Positions 5,842-6,741 of a DNA stretch of 6,741 nt are shown in pieces. This stretch comes from Methanobacteriota archaeon (lineage in GTDB: Archaea; Thermoplasmatota; Poseidoniia; Poseidoniales; Poseidoniaceae). The stretch spans positions 1 to 6,741 of the forward strand of contig PBTA01000021.1 of the NCBI GenBank assembly GCA_002726395.1, given 5' to 3'. The notes below the pieces were generated by a model. It had not been told where the DNA came from. It did not search any database and worked only from the letters and a program-made list of their open reading frames with translations. Every line of letters begins with the position of its first letter. Within the stretch, counting starts at the first letter, position 1. A program made the position numbers and the translations under genes.

Positions 5842-6573
5842 TTATTGATGCAAATAATTGCTTAGATTGTGGACTCCATGGCCCCACTGGATGGCTTCAA
5901 GATGTTCTCTGCCAACAATTCCGATCACTCCTTCGGTATTTTCCCAGGTAGTTATTGCGTGAACTAATAATTTTGAATTACGAGTATGAGCCTCAAAGGT
6001 TGGGATTATCTTAGGGTCCTCTTTTTCATCAATTGTTTCACCAAGTTGTTTTCGTCGTTCCATCCAATCGATGCAGACCTTGTCAGCAAACTCATCTTCG
6101 GGAAGATTTGCCAATTTATGTCTCAAATCTTTCCATGTAGCGCTAGAGTACAAATCCTTCCGACTCTCAATTACTCGGTCTAATGCCACATCTAAGTACA
6201 GATAGGTTCTTGCCTCCCAGCATTCCCAATGACCTAAACTCATGTAGTTCATCAATAATAGGAGCCCTTCTTCCCCATTATTCAAATTTTGAAGTATTTC
6301 ACGCACAGAACCATCTTTGGCTCCAATATCTTCCATCCAATCTAATATTTCCGCTTCACAATCAATATCGAATAAACGAGATAATCGGTCGGACTTTTTT
6401 GGTCGAGAATTTCTAAAGGAACCTGATTCCATACCTTGGTAAACATCATTCCAGGGCATCTGCAATATAGTTTCCAGACTCTCCTGTTCTACTAACAGTA
6501 AAACAGTCTCAATTCCCATAATCACCTCGAGATACTCGTCTGCTTTGATGTCATCGCATACAACTTCTGTCAA
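5842..6573 (-). CDS. Uncharacterised protein, possible degenerate TraB/PrgY-like domain
   Basis: No firm family assignment was reached. The 243-residue protein is soluble, with no signal peptide or membrane segment. Its two ends resemble the TraB/PrgY (EreA/ChaN-like) fold. Near the N-terminus, EYLEVIMGIETVLLLVEQE (13-31) resembles the helix-strand stretch that normally ends in VELD. Near the C-terminus, HTRNSKLLVHAI (196-207) and VIGIVGREHLEAI (216-228) resemble the R-D/N-x2-L-A-x2-I helix and VVGxGHxxGI strand. The usual N-terminal GTxHV motif is replaced by CDDIK (6-10), so any enzyme activity may be lost. The start is TTG 6573, limited by an in-frame TGA at 6586-6588. A rival ATG at 6519 has GAGGTGAT directly before it, but starting there would remove the first helix of the apparent fold. 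The gene precedes grpE by 40 bases on the same strand. Confidence 0.75.
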   Translation of the reverse strand: MTEVVCDDIKADEYLEVIMGIETVLLLVEQESLETILQMPWNDVYQGMESGSFRNSRPKKSDRLSRLFDIDCEAEILDWMEDIGAKDGSVREILQNLNNGEEGLLLLMNYMSLGHWECWEARTYLYLDVALDRVIESRKDLYSSATWKDLRHKLANLPEDEFADKVCIDWMERRKQLGETIDEKEDPKIIPTFEAHTRNSKLLVHAITTWENTEGVIGIVGREHLEAIQWGHGVHNLSNYLHQ

Positions 6574-6637
6574 TTCTGACTGAATTCAACAATAGATTTC
6601 AAGAGTCACCTACTTGCAGCGTTGTTTTGGGGTCATT
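6574..6637. promoter_or_regulatory. Divergent promoter region between the TraB-like gene and drg
   Basis: This 64-base gap lies between two divergent starts and must carry the promoter of each unless one lies inside a neighbouring gene. An AT-rich stretch at 6585-6600 (TTCAACAATAGATTTC) is the only TATA-like candidate for both directions. GGGGT at 6629-6633, four bases before the drg ATG, is a weak ribosome-binding site. The assignment rests on gene orientation and composition. Confidence 0.35.
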
Positions 6638-6741
6638 ATGGCAACTATCAAAGAGCAAATCGAATTGATTCGTGCCGAGATAGATAAAACCCAAAAAAAT
6701 AAGGCCACTAATGCTCATATTGGGAAACTAAAAGCCAAGAT
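6638..6741 (+). CDS. drg: DRG-family GTPase, N-terminal fragment cut by window edge
   Basis: Only the first 34 codons and two bases are present. The sequence begins MATIKEQIELIRAEIDKTQK and continues with NKATNAHIGKLKAK. TQKNKAT-x-H-x-G-x-LKAK is the hallmark of the N-terminal helical region of DRG proteins (Obg/DRG GTPases), and the TQKNKAT part is, from memory, identical to eukaryotic DRG1. In eukaryotes DRG proteins associate with ribosomes and translation; archaea usually have a single homologue of about 360-370 residues. The GTP-binding motifs and the C-terminal TGS domain would lie outside the window. The ATG at 6638 matches the family start. It is transcribed divergently from the TraB-like gene. 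Confidence 0.88.
   Translation, partial: MATIKEQIELIRAEIDKTQKNKATNAHIGKLKAK

Noticed and set aside
5986..6416. Two adjoining plus-strand frames (5986-6183 and 6183-6416) opposite the TraB-like gene
   Set aside because: The minus-strand frame is longer, continuous and fits the gene layout; the two short products look like low-complexity antisense translations.
5842..6519. Start of the TraB-like gene at ATG 6519, with GAGGTGAT directly upstream
   Set aside because: The ribosome-binding match is good, but residues upstream of it fit the first strand and helix of the apparent fold, so TTG 6573 was kept. This remains close to undecided.

Overview
The window looks like a piece of chromosome from a mesophilic, AT-rich euryarchaeon. 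The clues are an archaeal-type NMN adenylyltransferase (NadM), a DRG-family GTPase, an archaeal class V aminotransferase and a radical SAM protein of the archaeal COG2108 type. A bacterial-type GrpE is also present, as in mesophilic archaea that acquired the DnaK system. A Marine Group II/III (Poseidoniales-like) source fits best, but this is judged from gene content and protein style, not from any marker-gene comparison. Coding density is very high: the longest non-coding gap is about 85 bases, and no RNA gene, mobile element, repeat array or CRISPR was seen.

Layout, left to right. (1) Bases 1-3419, minus strand, probably one transcription unit read right to left: pdxT (glutaminase of PLP synthase), then a COG2108-like radical SAM protein, then a large membrane-anchored alkaline-phosphatase-superfamily enzyme that runs off the left edge. 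That last enzyme carries the whole motif set of the eukaryotic GPI ethanolamine-phosphate transferases. (2) Bases 3499-5247, plus strand: a class V (COG0075) PLP-dependent aminotransferase and nadM, 9 bases apart and in the same frame, with the ribosome-binding site of nadM overlapping the aminotransferase stop codon. (3) Bases 5244-6573, minus strand: a 243-residue protein resembling a degenerate TraB/PrgY domain, followed by grpE, which converges on nadM with stop codons sharing one TTAA. (4) From 6638, plus strand: the first 34 codons of a DRG GTPase, cut by the right edge.

The middle of the window has a cofactor theme. The PLP-synthase glutaminase is divergently arranged with a PLP-dependent aminotransferase across a 79-base intergenic region, and NAD synthesis (nadM) is coupled to the aminotransferase. 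The right side is protein-quality-control and translation related (GrpE, DRG). The most unusual item is the GPI-ethanolamine-phosphate-transferase-like enzyme at the left edge: a eukaryote-like lipid/glycan-modifying enzyme in an archaeal context, with a calcium-loop-like insertion in its extracytoplasmic domain.
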